Below are positions 42,101-57,300 of a stretch of 64,000 bases of DNA, piece by piece. Numbering within the stretch: the first letter of the stretch is position 1; each line of letters begins with the position of its first letter. The DNA lies in NCBI RefSeq assembly GCF_047511655.1, contig NC_133389.1, positions 150,799,973-150,863,972 of the forward strand, in the 5' to 3' direction. The notes under the pieces are model-generated. The model saw only the letters and a list, made by a program, of their open reading frames with translations, did no database searches and had not been told where the DNA came from. The DNA is from Castor canadensis (lineage: Eukaryota > Chordata > Mammalia > Rodentia > Castoridae). Both the position numbers and the translations under genes were made by a program.

Positions 42101-45100
42101 AGATACAGGAGTAAAGTTTGAGAGAAATGGAAATGAAAGAGCTGCTTTAAATTTCCTCGACAATTCACTCCCAGCCATCTCTAGACAGATTCCAAATGTC
42201 TGGGAGATCTCACTACCAGAGTGATTTTCTTTTATCTCTTTTTTCTTTTGCTTCAGGATTTTGCATGAATTATAAAGAACAATGTTTTGAATCTTCTGTA
42301 TGCTAGAGAGTAGATAAATTACTGTTCTAAAAACATCCTAAAAATTAATTTTACCATTAGGAGTTAGCCTCAAAAAATTCATAGATGCACTCAAAGCTGT
42401 ACTTGCAATGAACAAAAAAATGCTCATATACTGAATTCTATATAAATATGTACTATATAAACATAATACAATCCCAAATAGTATATCATGTCACAATATC
42501 AACAGTGGAATAGGGCAATATAGTTTACCTCTTTTATACTTCCATATAGTCTATGTTATTTTTATCATTTATTTCATATTTTGTGTCTACTATATATATT
42601 CTGTGTATAACATTTTGTTAAAAAATAAAGCAAAAGAAGAAAGTTCTTGTGTCCCAATTGAAACTACCAAAAGTGGCTTTGAAAGTCTGAGTCTCACATA
42701 AATTGCCAAACCCTTCTGGGCATATACACATTTACCTATAAAAAAATGTTTAATGTAAGGCATTTCACCTTCTTAGGAGTCAGACGGCTGCCAGCAGAAA
42801 GGAGCAAGACAGTGCTGTTTGGATCCAACAGAAAATGATCCCTCCTGTCTTGGCAGCAAAAGTGATGTGAGTTCCTTTGTTTGTTTTGTACTCTCACTGT
42901 TAGTATTCCTTAATGCTGGCCCAGTTTTGAAACTGGGCTTGTGAGTTTTAAGTGTCATTCTCCACTCTACTTATGACTGTCCCAAAAGCATGCACAAATA
43001 AGCAGTTTTTTCATTTAGGAGTTGGGTAGAGCAGTGACACAAAGGCCAAAGTCTGATTTTCCTCTTCCTGGTCCAGAAGGCTAGAACAAAAGGAAAACAA
43101 AAGCCACTGTAGATCAGTCACATCCTCAGGTGGAAATGGATTTCCAAAGCTGCCCCTGCTCACACAGAGCCATTCTCTGTCACTGTGCTTCCTCTTTTGT
43201 AGAAATAGGGCATTCCCCAAACCTAGGAAGTCCAGCCTGAAGCATTCCAGCCTCTGGCATTGCTCTCTGAGAGATATTTATTCCCACTGCTAAGTTCTTA
43301 AGGAAATTACATAGAGAAGTTAACGTGCAGGATAACAAGAGGGCTGGCTTCCTGTATAAGGAAACAAACAGCCCAGAGCAGGCCTTAGACAAAAGTGTGT
43401 CCATTATCCCCTCCTCTATCCATTTCTCTCCTTCAGACCTAGTTTCTTCCCATTCTTGCCTCCCAATCACAGCTCATTTTAGTCTAAAGAAAGAGGGTGG
43501 TGGAACAAAGGGGTGGTTCCCTTAGGAGGTGGGCTGTATCCCCCATGACCACTTCACAGAGCATCAGTGCCTGGTAGGGTTCATACATTCTAAAGTCAAT
43601 ATTCAATTTTAGTCTTGGGAATTCACTTTGGGGACTGGTTGGGCTATAGGGACCACTTGATTTACATTAGTCAAATGAGAAAGGACATGATATCAAAACC
43701 AGAACGTACCGTGTTATAAAGTGGAATTTGTGTCAATGAGCCACACATCCTTTCCCTACAGAAACACATGCATAGGACACTAAATTCTCAATTCAGTGAG
43801 GACACAGAGTAGTAGCACCATCTTAATCAGAGTGGCCCAGGTGTCTGCCCTGCTACTCTGCCTTCTCCTGAAGCTGTTATCATCCTCCATTTGGGTAATC
43901 ATTAACTCTTGGCCTAGAACCTATGAGGAGAACTTTTTATTTCTCAGCTTTGGCTCATTGTGTTTTACTTCTCAGACACAATCTTACTTCTGGGTTTTAG
44001 AGATACACTACTTTATCACACCCAAGTACTTACTGCCTAGACTTCTACGTGTAACACAAAAACTGATCACTTGGATGCTGGCCCAGCGTGCCTCAATCTG
44101 TAGGCCCATGAAGAACTTTTGCAAGGAACGATTACAAGTTCCTTTTTTTTTGGAAGTTTCCTTCCAGAAACTAGGAAAGCCTCAGAGAGATAGAAAAGGG
44201 GTAGGGAGAGTAGGACAAATGTCAGGCCATTTCATCTAATTATTACAATTACCCTTCAAAATAAGCATTATTTCCATTTAACCTTTAGAAAGGTTAAGTA
44301 CCTTTCCAGTGGAAAGGTCAGAGAGATGAGCTGAGAGTGAACCAGACCTGCCTACCTCTGATGCCTGTGGATCCTCTCCTCCATGGCACCTGCCTCCACC
44401 CCACTTCCCACCATCCTCTCCCCATTTTCCCTACCTCTTCAGGAATGTTTCCTAGCAACAGTGTCTTCCAAAACCAAAGCAGAGCTGAGTCAGGCAAGTG
44501 AAGGTAAATTTCACTGTGCTTAATTTTCTGATGTACAAAAAGGATAATAATTTAATTTCCTTATATAATTATCATAAAGATTAGGTAAATTATTACTGCA
44601 TGTCAAAGCACTCGATAAGCGCTATTATTATGATTTGGAGTTTGTGTGTGTATTTATGCATGGGCTTATATGTTTAGAGTCATTTTTACTTAAACTACAG
44701 AACTTCTCAGAACCTTAGCAATTTGAATCTCAGGATTCAAGTTGAGGATAGCAGTTGGGGCATAGAGGAGAGGATTTCTTAAACTTCTTTAAAGTCTATT
44801 CATTTTTCATAGAATGTCCTGGCATTTCCCAGAATACTCTTTAGAATATTTCATAGGACGCTTTCCTTTAGCATCATGTTTGTGGCAAATTAATCTCTTC
44901 CTTACAATAAGATTCTTGTTTTAAGTTATTTGACTTGAACTAGGAGAACTAGGAGAGCCAGTACTATACTGTTTCCAGCTGAGCTGGCCTGACAAGACCA
45001 TCTGCTTCTTCCTTCTATAAAGATTTGCACAGGGTTATTTGCGAGAGAGGAGTTCCAGCCCTTGGACCCGACCCAGGAGCTCATATTTCCCCCAGAACTC

Positions 45101-48100
45101 TTGGTAAGATGGTTTGGGTTACGTGCTTGTTTAAATATCATTGGTTGTAAACCCAGTTTTCTAAATCCACCCACTTCCTTCCTGGGACATGTTGAATTGG
45201 GGAAATATTTGCTAAGATCAAGATGCCTGCCTCCTCCCAGCTCACCAAGCCTTGGCTGATCCCTGGGACACATGCCCTAAGCCACAGCTGGGTTGTTTTT
45301 TTTAAATGATTTTACCTTTACTGTCATCATTATCATCTGGAATATGTCCCTATCAAATGTCTGGGCAATTCAATTTTGCTAACCACCTACTAGGTCTTTT
45401 CAGCAACTCCAGTGCATTGACCCCAAGGAACATTCCAGAAGCACCCTGACTCCTCACCCTTTCTCCTATCAGCATCTCCATCCCCCTTCTGACATCCAGT
45501 ATCCCATTGTATGAAGTACCTTTTTCAAGGGGGTTCTGATGTGTTTATTCGTTAATTCAAAAATATGTATTCATTCAACAATATGCCAGCAGTGTTCAAG
45601 GCACTGGATCTACAAAAGGGAACAAAACTAACAAAAAGTCATGCCCTACAGGAGTTTGTAGCCCAGTAAGAAAGATTGCTAATAAGCAAAATAATAGATA
45701 AAAGATATCATGTGTAATAAACTTATGCCATTTGCTGGAAAAAAAAAGATATCATCTGTTAGCAAGTGAGAGTAGTAAGGAGAACACAAATAAAGCAGAG
45801 CGTGAGGACGAGATGCAGGTGGTTACAATTTTAAATATACTAGCCAGAGAAGACTTTTTTTGAGAAGGAAACACATGAGGAAAGTCTGGAAGGAAGAAAG
45901 GGAGCCAGTCACAAAGATATGTGGAGAAGAGTAATCCAGGAAGAGGGAACAGCAAGCACACAGGTCCTAAGGGCAAGAGAACACTGGCCTGATCAGGGGA
46001 CAGAGTGGAAACCAGCCTGGCTGAAGCAGAGTGAGCACAAAGGTCAGACGCCTTCAGGGCAGATTTGTTGGACTTAGTGCTGCTTTACTTTTACTCTGCA
46101 CGAGAAGAGAAGCTATTAGGGAGACTGGGCAGATTGCTGATGTCATAATGGGACCATTTCCATTGCTGGGCTGAGAATGGTTGCAGAGGGACAAGGGAAG
46201 GAAATGTAGCCCCATCAAGGGACTAATGCCACCCTGAGGGTGGTGGCTAGACCAGGCTGCTGGTGGAGGTGGTGATGAGCAAGTGGATTCTGGGTATATT
46301 TTGGAAGAAAAGCCAACCAGCTTACTGATGAGTACGATGTGGTTGTGGAAGAGAGAGAGGGGAGTTAAGGCTGACCCTGGAGCTCTGGGCAACTGGAAGG
46401 GAACAGTTGCTATTGAAAGAGATCAGGGAGAACTCCAGAGGAGCGGGTCATTTTTCCTTTTGGAAGTTCCTCTTCAGGGCCTTAGAAAAGGGCTGGCTAT
46501 GGGGAGCTCAGTTTAGGAAGATTGAAACTTGAGATGCTTATTTCACATCTACGAGGGGACATTAAGTCGGTAAATACTCATTCAAATATAACTTGGCTTT
46601 CAGAGGAAAAGTCCAGGCTGAAGATATTAATTTAGGATCATTAGGATAATTGTGATTTTAAGGTCATGAAACTAAATTAACCATCCTGAATGGTCCAATG
46701 ACAGGTGTCAGTTAATAATTGTCACTTGTCCCCAAAAGGTCATCTGATTACAGGAATTCAGGTATTAGCCAACAGATGTAGTATCTTCCTGGGCAAGTGG
46801 ACCTTCAGAACCCCTAAAATCTTTCTAGAGGAACATAGCTCACCCTGGGACCTGTATGACTCAGGAGGACTGCTGTGCACACAACTGGACATACTTGTTA
46901 CTTGCCCTTAGAGAATGGCTGAGAGCTCAGAAAAACGAACTCTGACCTTTTATGGAGAAAGAGTTACATGGATCTCCCCTGGGACCCTCCAGGATCTCTT
47001 AGAGCTGAAAGCAAAGCATCCTGCAGCTCCTCTTATCCTGGGCAACACCTCACTTGGTGAGTGATTCTAATGGTTCAAATTCCACTGTTAATGCCAGGTT
47101 GTTCTTGCTCTACCTTTTAGGAATGAAAGACTTCACCCTATGAAATAAAGCCAGTGGTGTCCAAAGTTAGATGAACATATACCTTAGCAGTATGCAGGGT
47201 AACCCTTTGAGATGTGGGTAAAAGTAAGAGAGGGTTTTTTTAAAAAATCATTTAATTCATCTTGCCCCTTTTCACTTTGTTTTGTTAAATACTGAGTAGA
47301 CATATGAAATTTTATTAAAGTATCTATGGATATATTAACAATGCAAAGTATACCCAGTGACAACCCACACCCATTTTAAAGACTTGAACTTTGCTGGCAG
47401 AGTGGCTCAAGTGGTAGAGTGCCTGCCTACCAAGCACTAAACTAAGCAGTAAATTCAAACCCCAGTACTGCCAAAAAAATTAAAAGTCTCAAAAATTCAC
47501 TCAAAAAAAAAAAAGTTTTAAGCTGGGCACCGGTGGCTCACACCTGAATCCTAGCTACTCAGGAAGCAGAGATCACAAAGATCGTGGTTCAAAGCCAGCC
47601 CAGACAAATAATTCCCAAGACCCTATCTCAAAAAAACCTATCACAAAAAAAGGCTGGTGGAGTGGCTCAAGGTGAAGGCCCTGAGTTCAAACCCCAGCAC
47701 TGCAAGAAAAAAAGAACATGAACTTTCCCAAGCATTTTGAAGGCCCCCATAGACCCTCCCAAACTACTTTCCTTTTCTTCCCTTCCTCTCTTGAAGGCAG
47801 ATCTTTGGCTGATTTTGTCATTCAGTCTCTTCCTTGTTTTTATAATTTTACCACATATATTTGAATCCCTAAACAACATGTCATTTCATTTTGCACATTT
47901 TTAAACTTCACATAAATAGACTGATACTGTTACTCTTCTGCAATTTTCTTTGTTCATTCAACATTCTTGACCTTAGGTTCACCTTTATCAATGCATGTAG
48001 CTGTGTTTTATTCCACTGTATGAACATGAAACAATTTGCCCTCCCTTTTATTATGGAAGGTCAGCTGTTTCCAACTATGGGCTATTGAAAATATTATTTC

Positions 48101-51100
48101 ATATCCTTTTTTTGGGGGGGGGGTTGTTTGTTTTTGCAGTCCTAGGGATCAAACCTAGGGCCTTGTTCATACTAGACAAGCTCTCTACCACTGAGCTACA
48201 TACCCAGTCCACAAATATCCTTGTACCTCTGTGCAAGACCTTTTTAAAAGTCTTCCTCCCTTTCATTTCCTATTTTTATATAATTGTAGTAAATAAATGA
48301 GTACATACATTAGGGCGCATGCTGTATAAATTTACCTGGCAGGGTATATGGTCATTGTTTTCATTTCTATACATGCTTTTTGCCAATGCTTAAAATTTGT
48401 ATCTGAATATTTTTATGAGAAAATTTCGATGCAAAAGAAAAGAGGCTTCCTCTTTCCTGTCTCTAAAACTACATTTACTCCTCAGGTCCTGCAATGAAAT
48501 CTCGAGGACACTTTTACCCAATTCTCCTCTCTCCTGCTAGGATCTCTGAGCTGAGAATGGTGACTAAAACAAGTGATGGTAAGCTCCTGGTGTTTTAGTA
48601 AGAAATTAATAAAGTGATTCCTGAACTAAATTTATACTTACCAAATAAGTCAGAACCTCCTTGTCCATTTATCTTGTGTGGCCAACTCTTCATCATTTTT
48701 CTAAGGTGAGAGTGGGTTCCCATGGTGAAACTTCACCATCAAAAGCCTTTCTGGGGAAAGTGGAGGAAAAAGGAAGATTAAGAAACAGTGATATAGTCAG
48801 AGTGAATGTGATCAAAGTACATTATATAAGAATCACAATGAAACCCCCTTGTATAATTAATGTATGCTAATTAAAAATTTAAATTTGGGGGGGGGGGAAT
48901 ATGAACTATCCAAATGATATCATTCAAGACCTTGCACTGACTTGCAGGATTCTTGCCTATAAAATACCAGGATGTCCCAGAGACAAAGTATTTGCACTGT
49001 CACTTTGAAAAGAGGATACAAGAGAGAACAGGCGGAAGGGCGTTTCAGAGGAAAAGTAGGAGAAGCATTGTCCTGCATTCAGATGCTACTTGTCTTGTGG
49101 TAACAATGACAAGAGGTTAAAAATCTACACGCAAGCACCCCCAGTTGCTTACAGCACTCTTAAGAACCCATTAGTGTAGAATATATCAGGTGAGACAGAA
49201 CTCAAAAGTAGGAAGAAATACACAAGAATTCACATTCAAGATGCATGACAAACTCTTTAGCAAATGGACCTTATTCTTTTCCTTTCTTTGTCCCCAAGAG
49301 CTCGTGTGCATGCACATAAGTGCTCAGTCAATGGCTGATAAATGAATGCAGGGGAAAAAAACCAAATGAATGAGTACATCCAGACATGAATGTAATGGGA
49401 TGCAAGGGTAATGATGATTTCCTTAACTTAGGCAGCAGGGTGATTGACAGAACTGAAAGCTTTAATCAAAAATGACTTATAGGAGACTGGTGGAGTGGCT
49501 CAAGTGGTACAGCATCTGCCTAGCAAGCGTGAGGCCCTGAGGCCCTGAGTTCAAACCCCAATACCACCAAAAAAAAAAAAAAATCAAAAGAAGAGTTGTA
49601 GGTCACTGTGTGTTTGTGGGGATCGGTGGTGGGCAGAGCAGGAGGAATCTACCACAACTCAATCACGGCTACCAGAAGTGCTATAGTCCTGGCCTCTAAC
49701 CATAATCAGCCAAACTTAGATTGCATTACAGACCAGGGATGCTGCTCTTCCCTGGCCTGATGCCACCCATTAGCAAGGAAAGGGAGCCCTTCTTGGGTTT
49801 TACCCAGCTTCCATCTTGAAACAATTCAAATAGTGTACTGGTGTGAGCAGAAGGGTGAGGGGAGGAAGAAATCCCACCAGGCACAGTAGGCCACATCTGT
49901 AATCCCAGCACTCAGGAGGCTGAGCAGGAGGAGCTCAAAAAAAAAAAAAAATACAGCCCTATCTTTGAGACTTGAATAAAATAAGAAGAGGAAAGACTTT
50001 TTCCTATCCCTCCCTGTCTCAGAGCCCTCTGTGTCTGTCCCCAAGGGGCCCTTCAGAGCACTATTCAAAATCCTCAATACAACCCAAACTTTCATTTTCT
50101 AGATGAAGAAACTGAGATTTAAAAAAAAAAAAAATGGACTTGTCGAAGAACCCCAGACTGACTGGTGTTTGGGTTCTAATTCAGAACAATTACTGGCATT
50201 ACTCCTCCCATCCTCTCCCCACAACTGATCCAATGGTTGTTTGCGTTAACTTCTCAGTTTGGTCCTCTTAGCCAATATAAGCAATGTGACCTACCTCTGG
50301 CCTCTTAAAATTAAAGCATGAGTGCCCTCTAGTGGCTGTCAAGAGCATTTCCATGCAAATCCTGTGGCCCAGAAGAATGAGAGGAGCACACTTCTGGGTG
50401 AGCTGGAGGCAGCTGTTCCTCCAACAGCACCCCTCAGGAAATAAATTTCTGTGACAGCAGTAATTTTGACTTAAATGCTTATATAAATTTTGCATGTTCA
50501 TCCATATCACTCACAAATTTGGTGCAGTATACTTCTTTTCTTAAAATCTTCAGAATAAAGAGCTCCAGAGAGTTGATGTATATTTATTTGGGCCCATGAA
50601 TGCCGGGAGACATTGAGTTAAAACACTTTCTGAGGATCAGAGTTGAAGCTCTTTCCAACTCCACTGACATGCAAACTGGGTTCTGTGACCAGAGGTGGAG
50701 TAAACTATAAATAGAGCTTCAGTAAATAGAATAGCCTAGTACAAAGTGAAGTCGCGATGTAAACAATGGAAATGACCAAGCAAAAAATCCCAAATGAATT
50801 GTCTGGCCTCAACTTAAACTTGAAATCTTATGAGAACTGAGACAATAGAATAGACAGCTGACATTTCACTCCCTCCTAGAGTTCAACTGTCCTCTTCTAC
50901 CTTTGTCCAAAGGAGAGCCTAGCAGGGTTGCTCACGCCTATAATCCCAGCTACACAGGAGGCATGGATAGAAAGATTACAGTCTGAGGCTGGCCCCAGGC
51001 AAAAGCACAAGACCCTATCTGAAAAATAACTAAAGTAAAAAAAATCTGGAGGCATGACTCAAGTGAAAGAGTGCTTGCCTGGCAAGCTCAGGCTCTGAGT

Positions 51101-54100
51101 TCAAATCCCAGTACAGCTTTAAAAAAAAAAGAGGCAGTTATGCTGGACTGTGTGAAGCCTCTGACCTTAATAATAACACACATAAGATTTCCCTACTAAT
51201 AAGGCCTGCCTAGGCTCCTGCAAAGAAAAGGCCAGAATTTTTGCAGAAGTTAAAGACCAGGCTCCAACAGAAACTGCAGTTATAAGGAAGCAATACACCA
51301 TCTCTGCTGGGTTTGGTGTGGGAACAGAACCCATCTTCTACAAATGTGCCTTTCATGAGATGCTGAACAAGCACAAGGTAAGGACTCCAGGCTGAGACAT
51401 TGGTGGTGAGGGGAACAGTTTAGTTACTTTTTGGCAATATTTGCTTAACGTATGGGTAGTAAGGAGCAGGTAGTCCTTTCTGAAACCTCTTCAGTTGGCT
51501 GAAGTTAGTGAAGAACTGGGGGTGCTGTGAACGTATGCTGGCAGAGAAGGGGAAAATATTGTACCAAGTATATTTTAATATTGAGAAAATACAGGTATGA
51601 GGAGGGTGAGATATCCTCAAAGATTAGTCAACCAGGGGGAAAAATCAAACCTGATTAAAAATAACAACTGCAATTATTACCCAACCCCACTAGTGCTATC
51701 AACTCAGACCCTGCATGGTAGCATCTCATCCTGCAAAATCCAGGGAAGTCAAGGATCAATTTTAAAAGACTGACTAAGTCACCTCCTGATGGTCTGGGTG
51801 ACCACTTTTTTTTTTTTTTTTTTTTTTGGTGGTACTGGGGTTTGAACTCAGGGCTTTGCTCTTGCTAGGCAGGTGTTCTACCACTCGAACCATGCTTCCA
51901 GACTCTGGTTACTTTAGAGATAGGGTCTCTTTTTTGCCCAGGGCAGTCTGGCCCGTGACCCTCCTATTTCAGTCTTCCTGCCATTGCTAGAATGACAGGC
52001 ACACACCACCATGCCCAGCTTTTTTCCATTGAGATAGGGGTCTCATGAACTTTTTTGCCAAGGCTGGCCTGAACCCACAATCTTCCCAATCTCAACCTCC
52101 TACAGAGCTTGGGCTGACAGGTGCATAGCACCATGCTCAGCTGTTGGTTGAGATGGAGTCTTGAGAACTTTTTTGTCCCAGCTGATCTCAAATGGCAATT
52201 CTCCCCCACCTCCCACCACAGCCTCCCTAGTAGCTAGGATTATGTATGTAAATCACTGGCTCCTGGCCCACTTTACTTTTGAAGATTAATTTGAACCTTT
52301 CCATCCCTACTGAAAAGAAACTCTGAAGTTCTTGCTAATATTGTTTCAATCCTCACAAATTTGGCTAAAACATTTATCAAAATGTTGAATTACTTCCTGG
52401 CCAGTTAGCAAATATTATCCTGGTCCTTCTGAACATTCTCTCATTGCTCCCCTTATTCCCCTGCCCAAACCCCCAACTTCCCCACACCCGGCAACACCAA
52501 CAGAATGCCCGAGGCAGCTGCTTGCTTGGGCTGTGTCCACTCTGACTGGCCAATGTCCCTCATAAGCTGCCATTGAAGATGATGAGCATCCACCCACCTG
52601 GAAGGGTGGTAAAACCTGCAGTCAGAGCGTTATTGATTTTTGACTATGACCCACGGAATGGAATGACTTTTGCCATTATGATGGCTAACGCCATCAGATT
52701 TATCTCCCTTAATCACAAAGCAACTTCACATATCCCTCTTATAAGCTTAGCAACCTCCTCAGGTGAGGAGTCGTGAAAGGCTCTAGAAGGGTCTACTACC
52801 TGTCGTTCCTCCTCTCTAGCCTCAATTTTCTAGTGTCTGTCCAAAGAAGAGTATGGCCCAGGATGATCTGTAGGGAGCCTTTTACAAAACCACGTGCCAA
52901 TAGACCCTAACTTAGTGAATGTGGAGGCAGACTTCTGTATGGTTTTGAGTTCCCGGTGATCTGACAACCAACGTAGAAAGCACCGTCATAGCCAAACACT
53001 AAGGCCGTGGTGCCATGATGACAATTCTACTGCTCCTCTATGTCACCAACAAAAACAACTTGCTTTCCAGGACTGACCATTGGCGCTGGCTGCAGCCTGG
53101 CCCAGGTGAAGGACATCTTGGCTAAGAGCATCTCTGAGCTCCCGGAGGAGAAAACTCAGACCTACCAGGCCCTCCTGAAGCACCTGCGGAGCCTGGCAGG
53201 CCAGCAGATCCGGAACATGGCAGTAAGTTCCCTGCTTCAATCACAGGGCACATGGCACCTGGGTCTTAATATCCCTGAAATATCAAATAAGAGCACTGGC
53301 AGAATCCTATGATAAAAGATCTCAGCAGATTGAAGCAACAGGCATAATAAATAAATGTTTAAAGTTGACAAATGTTATTTAATAAAATATTTAAAGGAGA
53401 ACTCTTAAATCAAATCCACAGTGACTAAGCAGCAACACAGGTGAGAAAGGGACATGATGGTTTTGTTAATTTCACAATAAGCCTGTCAAAGAACCTAGTT
53501 TAGTCAGAGGCTGCATTCACAGAAATATCTCTGAACTATTCAAACAGAAGAAAGGAAACAAAACAGTTCTGAGATACTAAAGGTATCTGTCCATGGTGTG
53601 CATAGCCAACACCATGGTGTGGCCCATTTCGGAGTCCATGAGGAAGAAGCTGAGATCCTGTATATAAAAGCAGGACAGCATTTCTGTGGCTGGCCCCTTG
53701 GCCATCTGCCCTGTCAGAATTGGCCACTGAACTCACATCCTATCTGGTGGACCTTGGTCAAGTTTCACTATTTCTCTGTGCCCATTGTCTTCAGCCATGA
53801 AAGAGGGCTAATGGCCTCCATCTCACTGGGTTGTTTGAGAAGGCCATAAGCAGGCGCCTATGGGGCAGAAGAACTGAGAGACTGACTGAGCTGTCACTCT
53901 CTGTCCCTAGTCCTTCGGAGGACATATTATAAGCCGGCACTGCTATTCAGATCTGAACCCAGTTCTCGCTGTGGGTAATGCTGTTGTCAATCTGCTATCC
54001 ACAGGTAAGTCCCTCAGGGCTGGAGGTGTGGCTCCAGAGGTAGAGCGCCTGCTTTGCAAGCACAAAACCCTGAGCTCAAACCCCAATCCCTCCCTTCCAA

Positions 54101-54289
54101 AAAAAGAAAAAAGAAGGTAAGTACCCCAGAACACTCTGAACAGCATGTAAAGATTTTTTGACTTTCTGTTAATTTTTTTTTTGATTACGTAGTTGCTTTA
54201 AGCCACAGCTCAGATCATTGGTTCACCATGGGAAACATCTGTCATGGGGGAAGGCACATTGAGCAGGGACCATCATGCTTCCTTCTGGC

Positions 54290-54322
<33 letters not shown>

Positions 54323-57300
54323 AGTTAACCCATGTGTTCTTGCCTGGGCCGCATACACTGGGTGTGGTACGCAGAGGCCAATGAGAGAGCAAGGTTTCAG
54401 TGAGCACCTCCTTGTGACCTGAGGGACCACTCCTGCCTTCCCCCTCCTCCTGGCAGACCTCCGTCCACCAACACCGTCTGAAGCTCCCCTGAGGCACCTT
54501 CTAAACCCCCCTCGCCTTCCTCAAGTGCTACATAAGAAGCCATAAGTCTGGGGAGGACTTGCAGCAGACATCCAAACATGTGAGCCCCTGGGTGGGAAAG
54601 GAGGTAGTGATTCATTTTAATTGCTGGCTGGAACATTCCCTTGGGGTAGCTCCCTGCTAAACTGCCCTTCCAGCTTGTGCATTCACACTGCCTCTGACCA
54701 CTCTGCAGAGGCTAACACACCCTGGACTGAAGGCCAACTACATGCCAAGCTGTGCTGGACACTTCACATACTTCATCTCCAGCCAGTGTAACTCCCAGCA
54801 TGGCTCACTTGTCCAGAGAATGATCAGATGCTATCTTAGTTTGGTGCTGCTATAACCAAATACTGAGGCTGGATAATTTATAAAGCACAGAAATTTATCT
54901 CTCACAGTTCTAGAGGCTAGAGAGTCCAAGATCAAGGTGCTGGCATCTGGTGAGGGTCTTCTTGCTGTTTTATCCCATGATAGAAGGCAGAAAGACAAGA
55001 GAGAGCAGAAGGAGGCAAACTCATCCTTTTGTAATGGCACATAGCAAACCCATGAGGTTGGAGCCCATGTGATCTATTCACCTTTTAAGGGTTGCATCTC
55101 TCTGCTCCCTTCAACCCCATGATTGAGATCCATCCCTGACCCTTGCACATGGTAGGCAAGTACTCTACCACTGAACTACACCCCTAGCTCAAAGATCCCA
55201 TCTTTTAATATTGCAATATTGAAATTTAATGGCAATTAAATTCACAAAGTACATGAGTTTTGGAGGGGATGTTCAAACCTTAGCTGTGAGCCCCAAACTG
55301 TCCCATTTCCCAATGAGTATGCTCCCCCTTCTCCCCAAGTCATACTGTCCTCTCCCCAGGCCTCCAGCTCTAAAATGCCCCTCTGCCTTCCTCACCCATA
55401 ACCAGTCCAATACCTACTCCCTCTGTCCCTCCCACCCCTCCAATGAGCCATTGGCAGTGTGCCCCAGGCACAAGGAGTACAAAAGAACTAATTGCAGTTC
55501 TGCACCTGTGGGCTTCCAGGCTGCATGTGCCCAGGAAAGCCATCCTCCCTGAGGTGTTTGTTGGCTAACACAAGCCCATCCCTCTCAGATGGGAGTGCAG
55601 ACATGGTGAGGACAGGCTTGGGGGCTGGGGAAAGCATTCATCCCTACAGCTCTTACCTACTGGGCTTTGCGTGAAGCCAGCCAGGAGGCAAGGGACTTTT
55701 CACTGAGTGTTCCAGGCCTACAATTTGGGATGACCCCTTCCCCCTGCCACCTGGCTCCCCAGAGACCAAGAGAGAAGAAGCCAAGACTTCGGGGGCCCCA
55801 GGGTGGTGAGGGTAGCCTGATCCCCATCCAGGGCTTTCTACTATAATGGTAGTGGCACTGTTCCTTTGGCTGATAGTCTCTGCTTTCCTAGCTCGGCCAA
55901 AGCCATCTCTACCCTAGAAAGCACAGTCCCCACTCCAGTGAGAACGGCAGATCAGCTGATCAGTTGATCAGCAGCAGGGCAGTGGGCTAAGATCAGCAGG
56001 GGCTCCCTGGGATTCCCCACGCCCTCACATCTACAACTGCATTCCAACCAGCACAGTGCTAACGGTGTCAGGGAGGGAACCTAGGTCATTCCTATGTAGT
56101 TTGACCTCTTCAGGACACAAACTACGTTTTGAAGCCAGAGGGCACAGCTCTGATCACCAAGAGGTGACAGCTGAGCAGGAAGGTGTTGTAAACTGTTCAC
56201 TTCGCTGTAGAAGTGTGAGTTGCATAGGAGCTCAGAACAGCAGCAAATATAAAAACAAACCCAATAATCTGAACTCTATCAATAGTGGAAGTAGTGTTTA
56301 TACCTGTGCCTTAATCCTGAGTCTTGAGCAGGTTCTATTTAACTAGCAGCATCTGCTGAAAGATGAAAACCCATCAGCCTGGCAGGCCTGTGAGGTGGAG
56401 GTGACCTCAGTGCACATGGCACATGAGCAGTGGAGGGACAGGCCTCCTGCAACAGTGTCATGGACTCAGACCTCTGCATCATTCTGTTCACAAGTGTACC
56501 TTCTTTTCTCACAGTCAGCATTTAAACATACAGGATGTTCTTGCTTTTCTTGTTGTGACTGTGCAGAAATGCCATTTTCTTCCACAGAGGGTACACGACA
56601 GATTCCTCTAAATGAACATTTTCTAGCTAGGTTGGCAAGTACAGACCTCCAGCCAGAGGAGATTTTGGAATCTGTTCACATTCCTCACTCTCAAAAGGTA
56701 AGAATCCCGCTGGTTGCTCTGAAGTTGCCTTTCCCTTGTCATAACAGAGTCCAGTCATCTTTAGAAATATGAAAACAGATGGAAGGAAAATAACTGCCCT
56801 AAAAACCTGTTTCCTGTCCCAGTACAAATTAGTTCCACACCAAGGCCCTGGACTAGCCACAAGCATGCCACTCCAGGGTGTTGTTGCAGCTGTGGGGTGC
56901 AGCCTAAGGAGGGCCTGTGCTCATGCTTCCCGCCCTGAGTTTCCACGGGTGAAAGTTCTCTGGCTGTGGCATGGAGCTTCTATACCTGGCCCACAGGGAG
57001 ACAAGAGTCCAGGGCCTCCAGATGTTTGCTAGGCTGGGATCCCTGGGGTTGATGTGGCCACCCAGCTGGCCACAGAGGTAGCCTTCTGCCCTCACTCCTT
57101 GTTCCTTGTCCCTTGCTCCAAACCTGTGCCTGAATCCAAGAAGACAGGCTTCCCTGAGAGAGGCAATAAGAGAGAGACTCACAGCAATTTAAAGCCAGGA
57201 GGTAGCCCACATGCAGGAAGTCTTGTTTTGTTAGTTTCAGCCATGAATGTTCTTCATTAGTTTTTCCTTTGGGATGTAAACTTTGAAATGTATTCCCATT

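Noticed and set aside
52573..52776. A 67-codon open frame in AOX2 intron 10
   Set aside because: No recognisable family, no splice context matching AOX2, length compatible with chance.
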